Below are positions 8,685 to 19,852 of a stretch of DNA of 44,157 nucleotides, one piece after another. Origin of the DNA: Gemmatimonadota bacterium (lineage in GTDB: Bacteria > Gemmatimonadota > Gemmatimonadetes > Gemmatimonadales > GWC2-71-9); contig QHTK01000069.1 in NCBI GenBank assembly GCA_003220795.1, positions 1 to 44,157 of the forward strand, given 5' to 3'. The translations under genes and the position numbers were made by a program. The notes beneath the pieces are model-generated. The model saw only the letters and a program-made list of their open reading frames with translations. It was not told the DNA's origin and searched no databases. Numbering within the stretch: the first letter of the stretch is position 1; every line of letters starts with the position of its first letter.

Positions 8685-9604
8685 GGCGCGAAGCAGGGTG
8701 GGGGAGGTGGTGGGGGCGCCTGCCTTTTGTCCTGCTCGTCGCCTGTCAGGCGCGCGGCGGCGCCCGCGGCGTGCCGCGCGAGTTCGATGGCGGCCACGCG
8801 TTCTCGTACCTGCAGCAACAGATGCAATTCGGGCCGCGCATCCCCAACACCCCGGCGCACGAGCGCACCGGGGACTGGATCCTCGCCCAACTGCGTACCC
8901 GCGCCGACACCGTCGCCGTGCAGGCGATCACCCACGTCACCCGCCAGGGCGACACGCTCCATCTGCGCAACTTCTTCGCGCGGTTCCGCCCCGCGGCTCT
9001 CGAGCGCGTGCTGTTCCTCGCGCACTGGGACACGCGCCCCCATGCCGACCAGAGCCCGAATCTGGGCCAGCAGCGCCTGCCGGTTCCGGGCGCCAACGAC
9101 GGCGCCTCGGGCGTCGCCGTGCTGCTCGGCGTCGCCGATGCGCTCAAAGCGAAGCCGCCGGCGGTAGGGGTGGACCTGCTGTTCGTCGACGGGGAGGACT
9201 ACGGGGACTTCTCCAAGGACTCAGACGACGTGCTCATCGGGTCGCGCTACTTCGCCGCGCATCAGCCCCCCGGTTACCCCCCGCTCTTCGCCGTCCTGTT
9301 CGACATGGTGGGAGACAAGGACCTGCAGCTGTACTACGAAGCGAACTCCCAGGCGTTCGCGCCCGAAGTGGTGGATCGCGTGTGGCGCACCGCTGCGGAC
9401 TTGGGCTACGGCCGCACCTTCATACCCGGCGTCCGGCACAGCTTGACGGACGACCACGTGGCGCTCCAGAAGGCCGGGATCCACGCGATCGACGTGGTGG
9501 ACTTCGATTATCCGTACTGGCACACGCCCGAGGACACGATCGACAAGGTGAGCGCGGCGTCGCTGCAGATTGTCGGGGATGTCGCTGTAGCGTTGGTGCG
9601 GTAA
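8681..9604 (+). CDS. M28-family glutaminyl-cyclase-like lipoprotein
   Basis: Predicted lipoprotein of 307 residues: N-terminal Arg-rich segment, hydrophobic stretch and lipobox LVAC (Cys at about 22). The fold is M28 zinc peptidase, but the details match the glutaminyl cyclase (QC) branch, especially Bacteroidota enzymes: AHWDTRPHAD (His115), GANDGASGVAVLL (Asp140, a zinc ligand), VDGEDYGDF (Glu172 catalytic, Asp173 ligand), IGSRYFAAHQPPGYPPLFAVLFDMVGD, TDDH (257-259) and YWHTPEDTIDKV (His281 ligand). QCs convert N-terminal Gln to pyroglutamate. The ATG overlaps the sprA stop (ATGA), so the two are translated together. The predicted location is the periplasmic face or outer membrane, where signal-peptidase products with N-terminal Gln appear. 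An aminopeptidase activity cannot be fully excluded, but the single-metal ligand set favours QC. Confidence 0.85.
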   Translation: MRREAGWGRWWGRLPFVLLVACQARGGARGVPREFDGGHAFSYLQQQMQFGPRIPNTPAHERTGDWILAQLRTRADTVAVQAITHVTRQGDTLHLRNFFARFRPAALERVLFLAHWDTRPHADQSPNLGQQRLPVPGANDGASGVAVLLGVADALKAKPPAVGVDLLFVDGEDYGDFSKDSDDVLIGSRYFAAHQPPGYPPLFAVLFDMVGDKDLQLYYEANSQAFAPEVVDRVWRTAADLGYGRTFIPGVRHSLTDDHVALQKAGIHAIDVVDFDYPYWHTPEDTIDKVSAASLQIVGDVAVALVR

Positions 9605-9607
9605 CCC

Positions 9608-9712
9608 AATGCGGAATGCGGATTGCGGAATGCGGAATTGAAGTGAAGGGTCGAGCCGCGCCGCGACACTTACACTGACATTCCGCACTCCGCATTCCAC
9701 ATTCCGCACTCG
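9608..9712. repeat. Imperfect inverted repeat built of period-8 units (GCGGAATG), possible bidirectional terminator
   Basis: The left arm at about 9608-9640 consists of tandem, slightly diverged 8-mers of the type TGCGGAAT. The right arm at about 9679-9712 is its reverse complement, with about 27 of 31 positions pairing by eye. The spacer is about 38 bp. The element fills most of the 182-bp gap between the QC gene (stop 9604) and comEA (start 9787). It could form a large cruciform or RNA hairpin. There is no long T-tract, so a classical terminator is uncertain; a REP/MITE-like repeat is the alternative. Confidence 0.7.
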
Positions 9713-9786
9713 TGAACCGCAATTTTCCGGCGCACCGCACGTAAAACGGGTACCGTCTCTTCGGGGGCGAGGCGTTAGCATGCAGC

Positions 9787-10197
9787 ATGGACGACCGTCA
9801 CGCCGCGCTGCTGCTCGCCGGCCTCGCGTTGGCCGGCGCCGGGGTGCGCTACGCGCTCGCTCCCGCGTCCGCCGCCGCGCCGGGCGACGTGCAGCTCGCC
9901 GCGATCGACACGCCGCCGCCCCGTCGCTTGCGGGAAACCGCTCGCACGGCCGCGCGCCTCGCCCGCCCGCTCCTCCCGGGCGAGCGCATCGACCTCGATC
10001 GCGCCGACGTGACGGAGATCACGCGACTGCCCCGCGTGGGCCCGGCGCTGGCGCAGCGCATCGTCGCGTGGCGAGACCAACACGGCCCGTTTGGCAGCCT
10101 CGCCCGTTTTGACAGCGTGCCCGGCGTCGGCCCGCGGCTCGTCGAATCGTTGCGTCCTTACGTGAAGTTTTCGGGGCAGATACCGCCTCCGCCTTGA
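9787..10197 (+). CDS. comEA: ComEA-like helix-hairpin-helix DNA-binding protein
   Basis: Small protein of 136 residues with one N-terminal hydrophobic segment (about 6-32), which acts as membrane anchor or uncleaved signal. A basic linker follows (RRLRETARTAARLARPLL), then a tandem helix-hairpin-helix domain (about 66-130) with the two diagnostic turns LPRVGPALAQRI and VPGVGPRLVESL. ComEA proteins bind incoming double-stranded DNA in the periplasm and ratchet it inward during natural transformation, downstream of a type IV pilus. Its position directly before pilB fits that role. The ATG at 9787 precedes the hydrophobic segment directly. A promoter for pilB overlaps its stop codon. Other HhH proteins of this size exist, but anchor plus ComEA-type HhH is the best match. 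Confidence 0.8.
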   Translation: MDDRHAALLLAGLALAGAGVRYALAPASAAAPGDVQLAAIDTPPPRRLRETARTAARLARPLLPGERIDLDRADVTEITRLPRVGPALAQRIVAWRDQHGPFGSLARFDSVPGVGPRLVESLRPYVKFSGQIPPPP

Positions 10198-10222
10198 CCA
10201 CCCCCCCGCCGATTCCTATGTT
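10194..10222 (+). promoter_or_regulatory. Predicted sigma-70 promoter for pilBTC
   Basis: TTGACC (10194-10199), a 17-bp spacer and TATGTT (10217-10222). The -35 box overlaps the comEA stop codon. The predicted transcription start, near 10229, leaves a leader of about 15 nt before the TTG start of pilB. This supports that start, because no ATG in the right frame lies upstream. Confidence 0.6.
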
Positions 10223-10243
10223 AGCTGGTTCAATTCCAACGAG

Positions 10244-11955
10244 TTGCATACGGCCACCGCAGCAGCCACCAGCGACAAGCTCGGCGAACTTCTGCTCCGC
10301 GATGGGCTGATCACCCCGGATCAGCTCAAAAAGGCTTTGCTGGAGCAGAAGAACACCGGGATGCGCCTGGGCTACACCCTGGTCAAGCTGGGCTTCATCG
10401 AGGAGACCGAGATCTCCAAGATGCTGGCCCGGCAGTACCGCATGCCGGCAGTCGACCTGTCGCGGTTCGAGGTCGATCCCAAGATCATCAAGCTCATGCC
10501 GCCCGACATCGCCGTGAAGCACACGGTGCTGCCCCTCAAGCGGGAGGGGCGGACGCTCACCGTCGCCATCGCGGACCCCAACAACGTCACCGCGATCGAG
10601 GACATCAAGTTCGTCACGCGGTGCGACGTCTTCCCGGTGATCGCCGGGGAGTACACGCTCCGCAACGCGATCGAACGGTACTACCAGCAGTCGGACGCAC
10701 AGCTGCAGACGCTGCTCAAGGACATCGAGGCGGCCGAAGACCTCGAGGTGGTCGAAGACTCGGTCGATGAGGACGTCAAGGCGCAGGACCTGGCGGACGA
10801 TGCGCCGGTGGTGAAGCTGATCAACGGCCTGCTCACCGACGCCGTGAAGCGGGGGGCCTCGGACATCCACATCGAGCCGTTCGAGCACGAGCTGCGGGTG
10901 CGCTACCGTGTGGACGGCGCACTGCACGAGGTCATGAAACCCCCGGTCAAGATGCGCGCGGCCCTCACGTCGCGCGTGAAGATCATGGCGCAGTTGAACA
11001 TCGCCGAGCGGCGGGTGCCGCAGGACGGGCGCATCAAGCTGAAGATGGGGACCAAGGTGATCGACTTCCGCGTGTCGACCCTCCCGGTGCTGTTCGGCGA
11101 GAAGATCGTGCTCCGCATTCTCGACAAGGGGAACCTCACGCTCGACCTCACCAAGTTCGGGTTCGAGCCGAAGGCCGAGCAGGACCTGATGCGGGCGATC
11201 TTGAATCCCTACGGGATGGTCCTCGTGACGGGCCCGACGGGGTCGGGCAAGACGACCACGCTCTACTCGGCGCTCTCGCGCATCAACCAGATCGATGTGA
11301 ACATCCTGACGGCGGAGGACCCGGTCGAGTACAACCTCATGGGGATCAATCAGGTGCTCGTCCGGAACGAGGTGGGGATGACGTTCGCGGCCGCGCTCAA
11401 GGCGTTTCTGCGCCAGGACCCGAACATCATCATGGTGGGGGAGATCCGCGATCTGGAGACCGGATCGATCGCCATCAAGGCGGCGCTCACCGGCCACCTG
11501 GTGCTCTCCACGCTGCACACCAACGACGCGCCCTCGACCGTGACGCGTATGGTCGACATGGGGATCGAGCCGTTCAACGTGGCGAGCGCGGTGAACCTCA
11601 TCGTGGCGCAACGGCTGGTGCGGCGCATCTGCAAGGACTGCAAGCAGGAGCACAAGTACTCGGACGAGGAGCTCAAGGCCCTGGGCATCCCGGTGGCGGA
11701 GGCCGCAAAGCTCACCTTTTACAAGGGTGCCGGCTGCGACAACTGCGGCGGCACCGGGTACAAGGGGCGGCAGGGGCTGTACGAGGTGATGGCGCTGTCG
11801 AGCGCGCTGCGACGCATGGTGTTGAAGGGGGGCTCGACCGAGGAGCTGCGGGAGGAAGCGGTGAAGGAAGGGATGCTCACGTTGCGCTCCGACGGCATGG
11901 TGAAGGTGAAGCGCGGGATCACCACACTGGAGGAAGTCGTGAAAGAGACGGCGGC

Positions 11956-11959
<4 letters not shown>
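10244..11959 (+). CDS. pilB: PilB, type IV pilus extension ATPase
   Basis: Hexameric cytoplasmic ATPase that powers pilus assembly. The protein has 571 residues. The N-terminal MshEN/GSPII_E_N domain (about 10-160) starts LGELLLRDGLITPDQLKKAL. The ATPase core has Walker A GPTGSGKTTT (330-339), the Asp/His-box region, and Walker B around MVGEIRDLETG (Glu at about 400), followed by the His box STLHTND. The zinc-binding tetracysteine CKDC (463-466) plus CDNC (498-501) is typical of PilB/GspE and absent from PilT. The start is TTG 10244; the promoter at 10194-10222 leaves little room upstream. GspE of a type II secretion system is the alternative, but pilT and pilC follow directly. The stop overlaps the pilT ATG. 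Confidence 0.95.
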
Positions 11960-13110
<1,151 letters not shown>

Positions 13111-13131
13111 GCGCCCCGGAGGGAGTGAGCT

Positions 13132-14337
13132 ATGCCGGTCTTCCAGTACACCGCGCGCACGCTGAAAGGCGATCTCGTCAACGACAAGGTCGACCTGCCG
13201 AGCCGCGACGACGTCATCGCCCACCTGCGCAAGAACCGCATGGTGGTGGTGCAGGTGCGGGCCGCGCCGCGCGAGTTCAAGCTCAACTTCAAGTTCGGCG
13301 GCGGCGTCAAGACGCGCGACATCGTCGTGATGACGCGGCAGTTCGCCACCATGATCAACGCCGGGCTGCCACTGGTGCAGGCGCTCGACATCCTGGCACA
13401 ACAGACCGAGAACAAGATCCTCGCCGACGTCACCCGTCAGGTCGTCTACGACGTCGAGAGCGGCCACACCCTGGCCGACGCGCTGCGCAAGCACCCCCGG
13501 GCGTTCAGCGACCTCTACGTCAACATGGTCGCCGCCGGCGAGGCGGGCGGTATCCTCGACACGATCCTCGTCCGCCTGGCCCAGTTTCTCGAGAAGAACG
13601 ACGCCATCGTCCGCAAGGTGAAAGGCGCCATGGTCTACCCGGCGGTGATCATATCGGTCGCGGTCATCGCGATCTCGGTGCTGCTCATCTTCGTGATCCC
13701 CACCTTCCAGAACATGTTCGCCTCGGTGAACCTCGAGCTGCCGCTCCCCACGCGCATCGTGATCGGCCTGAGCAACCTGCTCAAGAACTACTGGTGGGCG
13801 ATCATCGCCGTCATCGGCGTGGGCGTGTTCGGCCTCACGCGGTACTACAAGACGGCGCCCGGCCGGCTGCAGATCGACCGCATGCTGCTGCGGCTGCCGG
13901 TGCTGGGCGACGTGCTGCGGAAATCCGCGGTGTCGCGCTTCACCCGCACGCTCGGCACGCTGATCTCCTCGGGCGTGTCGATCCTGGACGGCCTCGAGAT
14001 CACGGCGCGCACGGCCGGCAATATGGTGATCCACAACGCGGTGATGGAATCGCGGGCATCGATCGCCGGAGGCGAGACGATCGCCCAGCCGCTCGCCAAG
14101 TCCAAGGTGTTCCCCCCGATGGTGATCTCCATGATCGCGGTCGGCGAGCAGACCGGCGGCATGGACGAAATGTTGTCGAAAATCGCGGACTTCTACGACG
14201 ACGAAGTGGACGCCGCCGTCAGCACGCTGCTCTCCCTCATGGAGCCGATCATGATCGTCGTGCTCGGCGTCGTCGTCGGCGGCATGGTCGTGGCCATGTA
14301 CCTGCCGATCTTCGACATGGTGAACGCGGTGCAGTAG
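13132..14337 (+). CDS. pilC: PilC, type IV pilus inner-membrane platform protein
   Basis: Polytopic GspF/PilC-family platform on which PilB and PilT act. The protein has 401 residues with two T2SSF repeats. The first (about 65-190) carries MTRQFATMINAGLPLVQALDILA and AGEAGGILDTIL; the second (about 265-395) carries SRFTRTLGTLISSGVSILDGLEI and VGEQTGGMDEML. Membrane helices lie at about 165-195, 215-235 and 370-395. The start ATG 13132 has a strong ribosome-binding site, GGAGGGAG, about 6 nt upstream. It lies 21 bp after pilT, in the same transcription unit. It converges with the JAMM-protein gene, whose stop is 18 bp away; no strong terminator is visible between them. Confidence 0.95.
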   Translation: MPVFQYTARTLKGDLVNDKVDLPSRDDVIAHLRKNRMVVVQVRAAPREFKLNFKFGGGVKTRDIVVMTRQFATMINAGLPLVQALDILAQQTENKILADVTRQVVYDVESGHTLADALRKHPRAFSDLYVNMVAAGEAGGILDTILVRLAQFLEKNDAIVRKVKGAMVYPAVIISVAVIAISVLLIFVIPTFQNMFASVNLELPLPTRIVIGLSNLLKNYWWAIIAVIGVGVFGLTRYYKTAPGRLQIDRMLLRLPVLGDVLRKSAVSRFTRTLGTLISSGVSILDGLEITARTAGNMVIHNAVMESRASIAGGETIAQPLAKSKVFPPMVISMIAVGEQTGGMDEMLSKIADFYDDEVDAAVSTLLSLMEPIMIVVLGVVVGGMVVAMYLPIFDMVNAVQ

Positions 14338-14355
14338 GACCGGACAAAGCCGGCC

Positions 14356-14961
14356 TTAGGGTGCGGGAGCCGGCGGCACTGACGGGTCGGTGAGATTCGC
14401 GAACGACGGCAGCTCGATCCACTGGTGGGGGAAGCGCGGCAGGAACTTCACGTGGCGGTTGACTACCGCCTGCACCCGCCGCCACCAGCACACGATCGGT
14501 CGCGACGTCCGCCCCACGCTCACCACCGCGAAGGGGATCGAATCCGCCACCACCGTGCGAATGTCGGGTTGGCTGAGCGAGCACAGGTCTTCCGGCGTCT
14601 TCACGCCGAAACTCGAGTCGGGGCCGGTCCACGGATGGTTGTGCCACACGGCGAGCGTCGCCGGAGCGCACGGCTGGGGCTCCACGGCGTCGACCGTGGA
14701 CCGTACCAGGTCGGGCATCACGAACTCCCCCACGTGAGCCGTATCCCCCGAAACGCTCCCCTGCAGGCACAGCACCACTTCCCGGTCGAGCCCGGCGGCG
14801 AGCACGCTGAGCCGGCGGAACAGCGAGGGCGCGAGGGCCAGCCGCTTCAAGGGCTGCGAATTGAGCACTGCCGAGTCCGCGGGGGTGAGCGGCGCCTGGG
14901 CGACACCTGACTGCGCGCCGAGCGCGATTGCGAGAGCGAGTCCCGCGAAGCGATGCCGCAT
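14356..14961 (-). CDS. Secreted JAMM/MPN-domain (putative metallopeptidase) protein
   Basis: 201-residue protein on the minus strand, between pilC and pilS. Residues 1-21 form a signal peptide ending SGVA, with predicted mature N-terminus Gln22. The MPN/JAMM metal-site pattern is visible: Glu61 in the first strand (REVVLCLQG), HNHP with His107 and His109, then TPEDL with Asp125 in the position of the S/T-x-x-D ligand. Most MPN proteins act in the cytoplasm (deubiquitinase-like, RadC, sulphur-carrier processing), so an exported version is unusual. Four Cys (65, 98, 127, and one near 158) could form disulfides, which would fit an extracytoplasmic setting. Substrate unknown. A structural, non-catalytic role is possible. 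Confidence 0.7.
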   Translation of the reverse strand: MRHRFAGLALAIALGAQSGVAQAPLTPADSAVLNSQPLKRLALAPSLFRRLSVLAAGLDREVVLCLQGSVSGDTAHVGEFVMPDLVRSTVDAVEPQPCAPATLAVWHNHPWTGPDSSFGVKTPEDLCSLSQPDIRTVVADSIPFAVVSVGRTSRPIVCWWRRVQAVVNRHVKFLPRFPHQWIELPSFANLTDPSVPPAPAP

Positions 14962-14968
14962 AGGGCCA

Positions 14969-14974
14969 AGAATA
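14969..14974 (-). promoter_or_regulatory. Possible -10 element placing the JAMM gene on a leaderless mRNA
   Basis: On the minus strand TATTCT ends 7 nt before the ATG at 14961, so a transcript from it would begin at or next to the start codon. No -35 match is visible. Weak evidence. Confidence 0.25.
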
Positions 14975-15090
14975 GTCGCGGGCCCATCGCGGCGCTCCCC
15001 CGTCGCGCTCAGCTCTTGCACTTTGCGACACCGCTTCCAATACTTACCCCCGATGCTGCCAGTCGACTTCCCCGTCGCCCGTCTGCATAA

Positions 15091-15108
15091 CACAATGTCA
15101 GCATTGTG
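15091..15108. promoter_or_regulatory. Operator-like inverted repeat CACAATG-N4-CATTGTG upstream of pilS
   Basis: A perfect 7-bp inverted repeat with a 4-bp spacer, 52 bp before the pilS start, in the 198-bp divergent gap between the JAMM gene and pilS. Its AT-rich content stands out locally. The half-site CACAATG also occurs upstream of pilA1 at about 31583-31589. It could be an operator or a small hairpin in the leader. Confidence 0.45.
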
Positions 15109-15159
15109 CTTACACAGCTTACCGCTGATGGCTGACGGCGTTGCTTCCGGACCTGCCCG

Positions 15160-16817
15160 GTGAAGTGGCTGCGCGGCAGCTCCTCGGGGTCGCCCATCCC
15201 GACTCCCCAGGCCCTGTTGCGATCCGTGTACGTGGGCCGGCTGTGCGTTGCCATCGCCATCTACCTGAGCGCCGCGCTCAAGTTCAACGTCGCCGCACCG
15301 CTCGATTTGCTCGTCACGTCGCTCCTCCTGGTTGCGTCGGTGGTGGTGACCATCGCCTCGTACTGGCACACGCACATCCGGGGACGCTCGCCGGGCCGGA
15401 CCTTCCTGTACGCCCAGGCGCTGTACGACGTCGCGCTCATCACCGCAGTCGTGCACGTGACGGGCGGTCCCCAGAGCGACCTGACGCCGCTGTACGTCCC
15501 GCTGATCGCGGTGACGGCGGTGCTGATGCCTCCGGCGAGCACGGCGCTGGTCACCGCCCTGGTTGGCATTGTGTACTTTGCCGACGTGTTTTTCGGCCAC
15601 CGCACGCCGATGACGGCGCAGGTGGGTTTGCAGCTGTCGGTCTTCGTCGCTGTCGCAGTGGTCACAGCGTACTTCGCGAGCCGGGTCTCGGTGATGGGGG
15701 CCGAGCGGGAGGCGCTCGCGGGGGAGCTGCGGCAGGTCCGCCTCGAGGCGGCCGACGTGCTGCGGAACATCCCCACCGGCATCGTCACCGTGGATGCGGA
15801 CGGCCACCTGCTGTACTGCAACCCCGCGGCGGAGCAGATCCTGGGCTTCAAGGAGCGGCAGTGGCGCGGGCGCTCGGTGATGCCTGAGTTCGCGCGCATC
15901 GCGCCCGAGTTCTGGGCGGCGATTACGGCGACGGCGCGCCGCGGCGTGCGCGCCATGCGGGTCGAAGCCACCGTGCGGCGGCCCGAGCGGACCTTTCCCA
16001 TCGGCGTGACCACGACGACCCTCGAGGTCGAGCCCGGCGGCACCCCGCGGGTCACGGCGATCTTCACCGACATCTCCGACTCCAAGCGGCTCGAAGAGCT
16101 GCACCTGCGCGCCGAGCGTCTCGAGGCGGTCGCGGAGCTGTCGGCCAGCCTGGCGCACGAGATCAAGAATCCGCTCGCGTCGATCCGCTCCTCCGTGGAG
16201 CAGCTCGGCCGCGCGAAGCGGGCCAACCCCGACGAGAAATTCCTGACCGGCCTCGTGGTGCGCGAGAGCGACCGTCTCTCACGTCTCCTGTCCGAGTTTC
16301 TCGACTTCTCCCGAGTGCGCGCCACCGAGTGCAGGCCGCTCGACCTGCACGCGGTGGCGGCGGCGGCGATCCGGCTGGTGCGCGAGCACCCCGACTGTCC
16401 CGACGACGCCGTGATCGATCTGGCGGGCGGGAGCACGGCGATGGAAGGCGATGAAGACCTGCTCCATCGGGTAGTCTCGAACCTCGTGCTGAATGCCGTT
16501 CAGGCCGCCGGCAAGGGTGCGCGCGTGACGGTCCGTACCGGGCGGCCGGCCCCGCAGGAGCTGCCCCGCGGCGCGGGGATTGAGAACCCCGTGGCCCTCG
16601 CCGTGAGTGACAATGGCCCGGGCATCCCCGAGAACCTGCGGGCGCGCCTGTTCGACCCGTTCGTGACGGGCCGTGTCGGGGGAACCGGCCTGGGGCTCGC
16701 CATTGTGCAGCGCGCCGTGGAGGCGCATCGCGGGCTCGTGCTGGTGGATTCGACCGAGGGGAAGGGAACGACGTTCACCGTGTATTTCCCCGCCGCCCGG
16801 CGGAAAGAGGAAGCCGC

Positions 16818-16821
<4 letters not shown>
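15160..16821 (+). CDS. pilS: PilS-like membrane sensor histidine kinase
   Basis: Sensor kinase of 553 residues. The N-terminal membrane domain has about six hydrophobic segments (residues 22-190), as in PilS, which senses pilin in the membrane. A PAS domain follows at about 200-315 (VLRNIPTGIVTVDADGHLLYCNPAAEQILG). HisKA has the phospho-acceptor His333 in SLAHEIKNPLASIRSS. HATPase_c shows the N box (LVLNAVQA), G1 box DNGPGIPE and G2 box GTGLGLAI. It phosphorylates the overlapping PilR. The start is GTG 15160, just ahead of the first hydrophobic helix. The stop overlaps the pilR ATG. It is the first gene of a chain of overlapping genes reaching 27800. Confidence 0.88.
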
Positions 16822-18193
<1,372 letters not shown>

Positions 18194-18197
<4 letters not shown>

Positions 18198-19852
18198 CGC
18201 AGCCCGGCGCGGCAGCGCCGGACGAGCCCTCCCGCGCGCGGCGGATCGCGCTCGAAGCGGCCGCGGTCGGCCTGCTGGTGATCGGCGGGCACCTGCTGTT
18301 CCGCCTGTCACGCGAGTTCATGATCGGCGCCCTCAACGACGACGGAGTCTACGTCGTACTGGGGAAGGCCATCGCACAGGGCGACGGGTACCGGTCGATC
18401 CACCTCGTCGGCGCGCCGCTCCAGGTGCGCTATCCGCCGGCCCTCCCCCTGCTGCTGGCGGTGCCATGGGCGCTGGCTGGGACGTTGGGCGCCGTGCGCG
18501 CGACCGTCGCCGTGCTCCACCCCATGGTCACCGGCGCGGCGGCGGGCCTCGTGTGGTGGTTGGGCCGCCGCCAGCTGCCACTGTCGCCGACGCCTCTCGC
18601 GGTATGCGCCGTCGCGCCGTTCTTCCTGGATCCGCTCATTCAGTACTTCAACATCCCGCTCACGGAGCCATACCTGGTGCTGGGCTGGGCCGGTGCGCTG
18701 GCGATCGCCCCGCCGCTGTTCGCTCACGCGAGCCTGGGCGGCGCGCAGACCCGCCGGGCGGTCGCCCTGGGACTCGTTCTCGCGGCCACGGCGCTGTTTC
18801 GCACCGCCGGCGTCGCGCTCGTGCCCGCTATGCTGCTTGCGTTGGCGCTGCATCGCCGCTGGAAGGAGGCAACCACCTGCGCCGTCGCCTTGCTGGCGCC
18901 CCTCGTGGCGTGGCAGGCGGTCCAGCTCTACTGGAGCGTTCGCGGGCCACTCTCGTCCCAACCCGATGATCTCTCGTATGGACGCTGGCTCGGCGTCACG
19001 GGTCCGGTGGCGCTGATTGGCTACGCCGTGCGGACGATTGCGGCCAACGTGGTGGTGTACGTGCACCGGATGACGGCCTACCTGTTTTCCAATCAGCCGA
19101 TCGGTGTCGTCGTGGTGCTCGCCGCGGTCGTGGCCGTCGCGGTCGCCTGTGCTCGCCTGCGCTGGTCGCAGACGGCACTCGTGCTCACCACGCTGTGCGT
19201 GACCGCGCTGACCTTGATGTGGCCGTTCACGCAGGGACGGCTCCTGCTGCCTCTGCTGCCGTTTCTGGGCTTGCTGGCGGCCAGCACGGTGGACGTCGCG
19301 GCTCGACGCGCTCCGGCGCGCTTCCGATGGAGTGTCCCGCTCGCACTCGGTGTCGCCGTCCTCGCGGTGACCCTGCGTCAGGTGGAGCTGCGCGAGGCAG
19401 CGGCACGCTCCTACCGGACCGGCGTGCTGCCGCCGCCCGAAGACCTGTCGCCCACGCTCGTCCTCGCGGTGCAGAGCCGGCACATCTACCTGCTGGCCGG
19501 GTGGGTCCGGACGCACACGACCTCCGAGGACCGGCTCATGGTGGACGCGCCAGCGGGTACGTACCTCTATACCGGTCGCCGCACCGTGCCGGGTTCGCCT
19601 ACCGAGAGCGGGTTCGGGGCCCCGGCGTTCGCCGTTCCCGGACGCTATGTCGCCGGGCGCATCCTCGCCGACAGCGTCACCGTCGTGGCGTTGGCTCCTC
19701 CAGCGCCCGGCCTGGAGCAAGACATCGCCACGATTCAGGCGCGCTGCCCCCGCGTGCTGCAACGCGAACCGGCCGAGGCCGCCGTCTTCTTCCGCGTGCG
19801 GCGGGACGAGCCCTGCCTGCGAGACGCGTTCTTGGATCATGACGTCTCCTGA
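18194..19852 (+). CDS. GT39-like (ArnT/PMT family) membrane glycosyltransferase
   Basis: 552-residue polytopic protein with about 10-12 hydrophobic segments. The first periplasmic loop holds NDDGVYVVLGKAIAQGDGY, the acidic pair typical of GT-C enzymes, followed by VRYPPALPLLLAVPW. GT39/GT-C enzymes transfer a sugar from a polyprenyl-phosphate donor on the periplasmic side, to protein or lipid. A C-terminal soluble domain (about 430-552) contains the YLYTGRRTV segment seen also in the related gene at 21286. The start is GTG 18194, overlapping the pilR TGA (GTGA), so translation is coupled to the regulator. It overlaps the next gene by 14 bp. Substrate cannot be told from sequence. Confidence 0.75.

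Noticed and set aside
10019..11653. 544-codon open frame antisense to pilB
   Set aside because: Mirror of pilB codon bias; the pilB strand carries all catalytic motifs.
15129..15146. Possible sigma-54 promoter upstream of pilS (TGGC...TTGC)
   Set aside because: The spacing between GG and GC is 11, not 10, bases, and the -24 box is poor.
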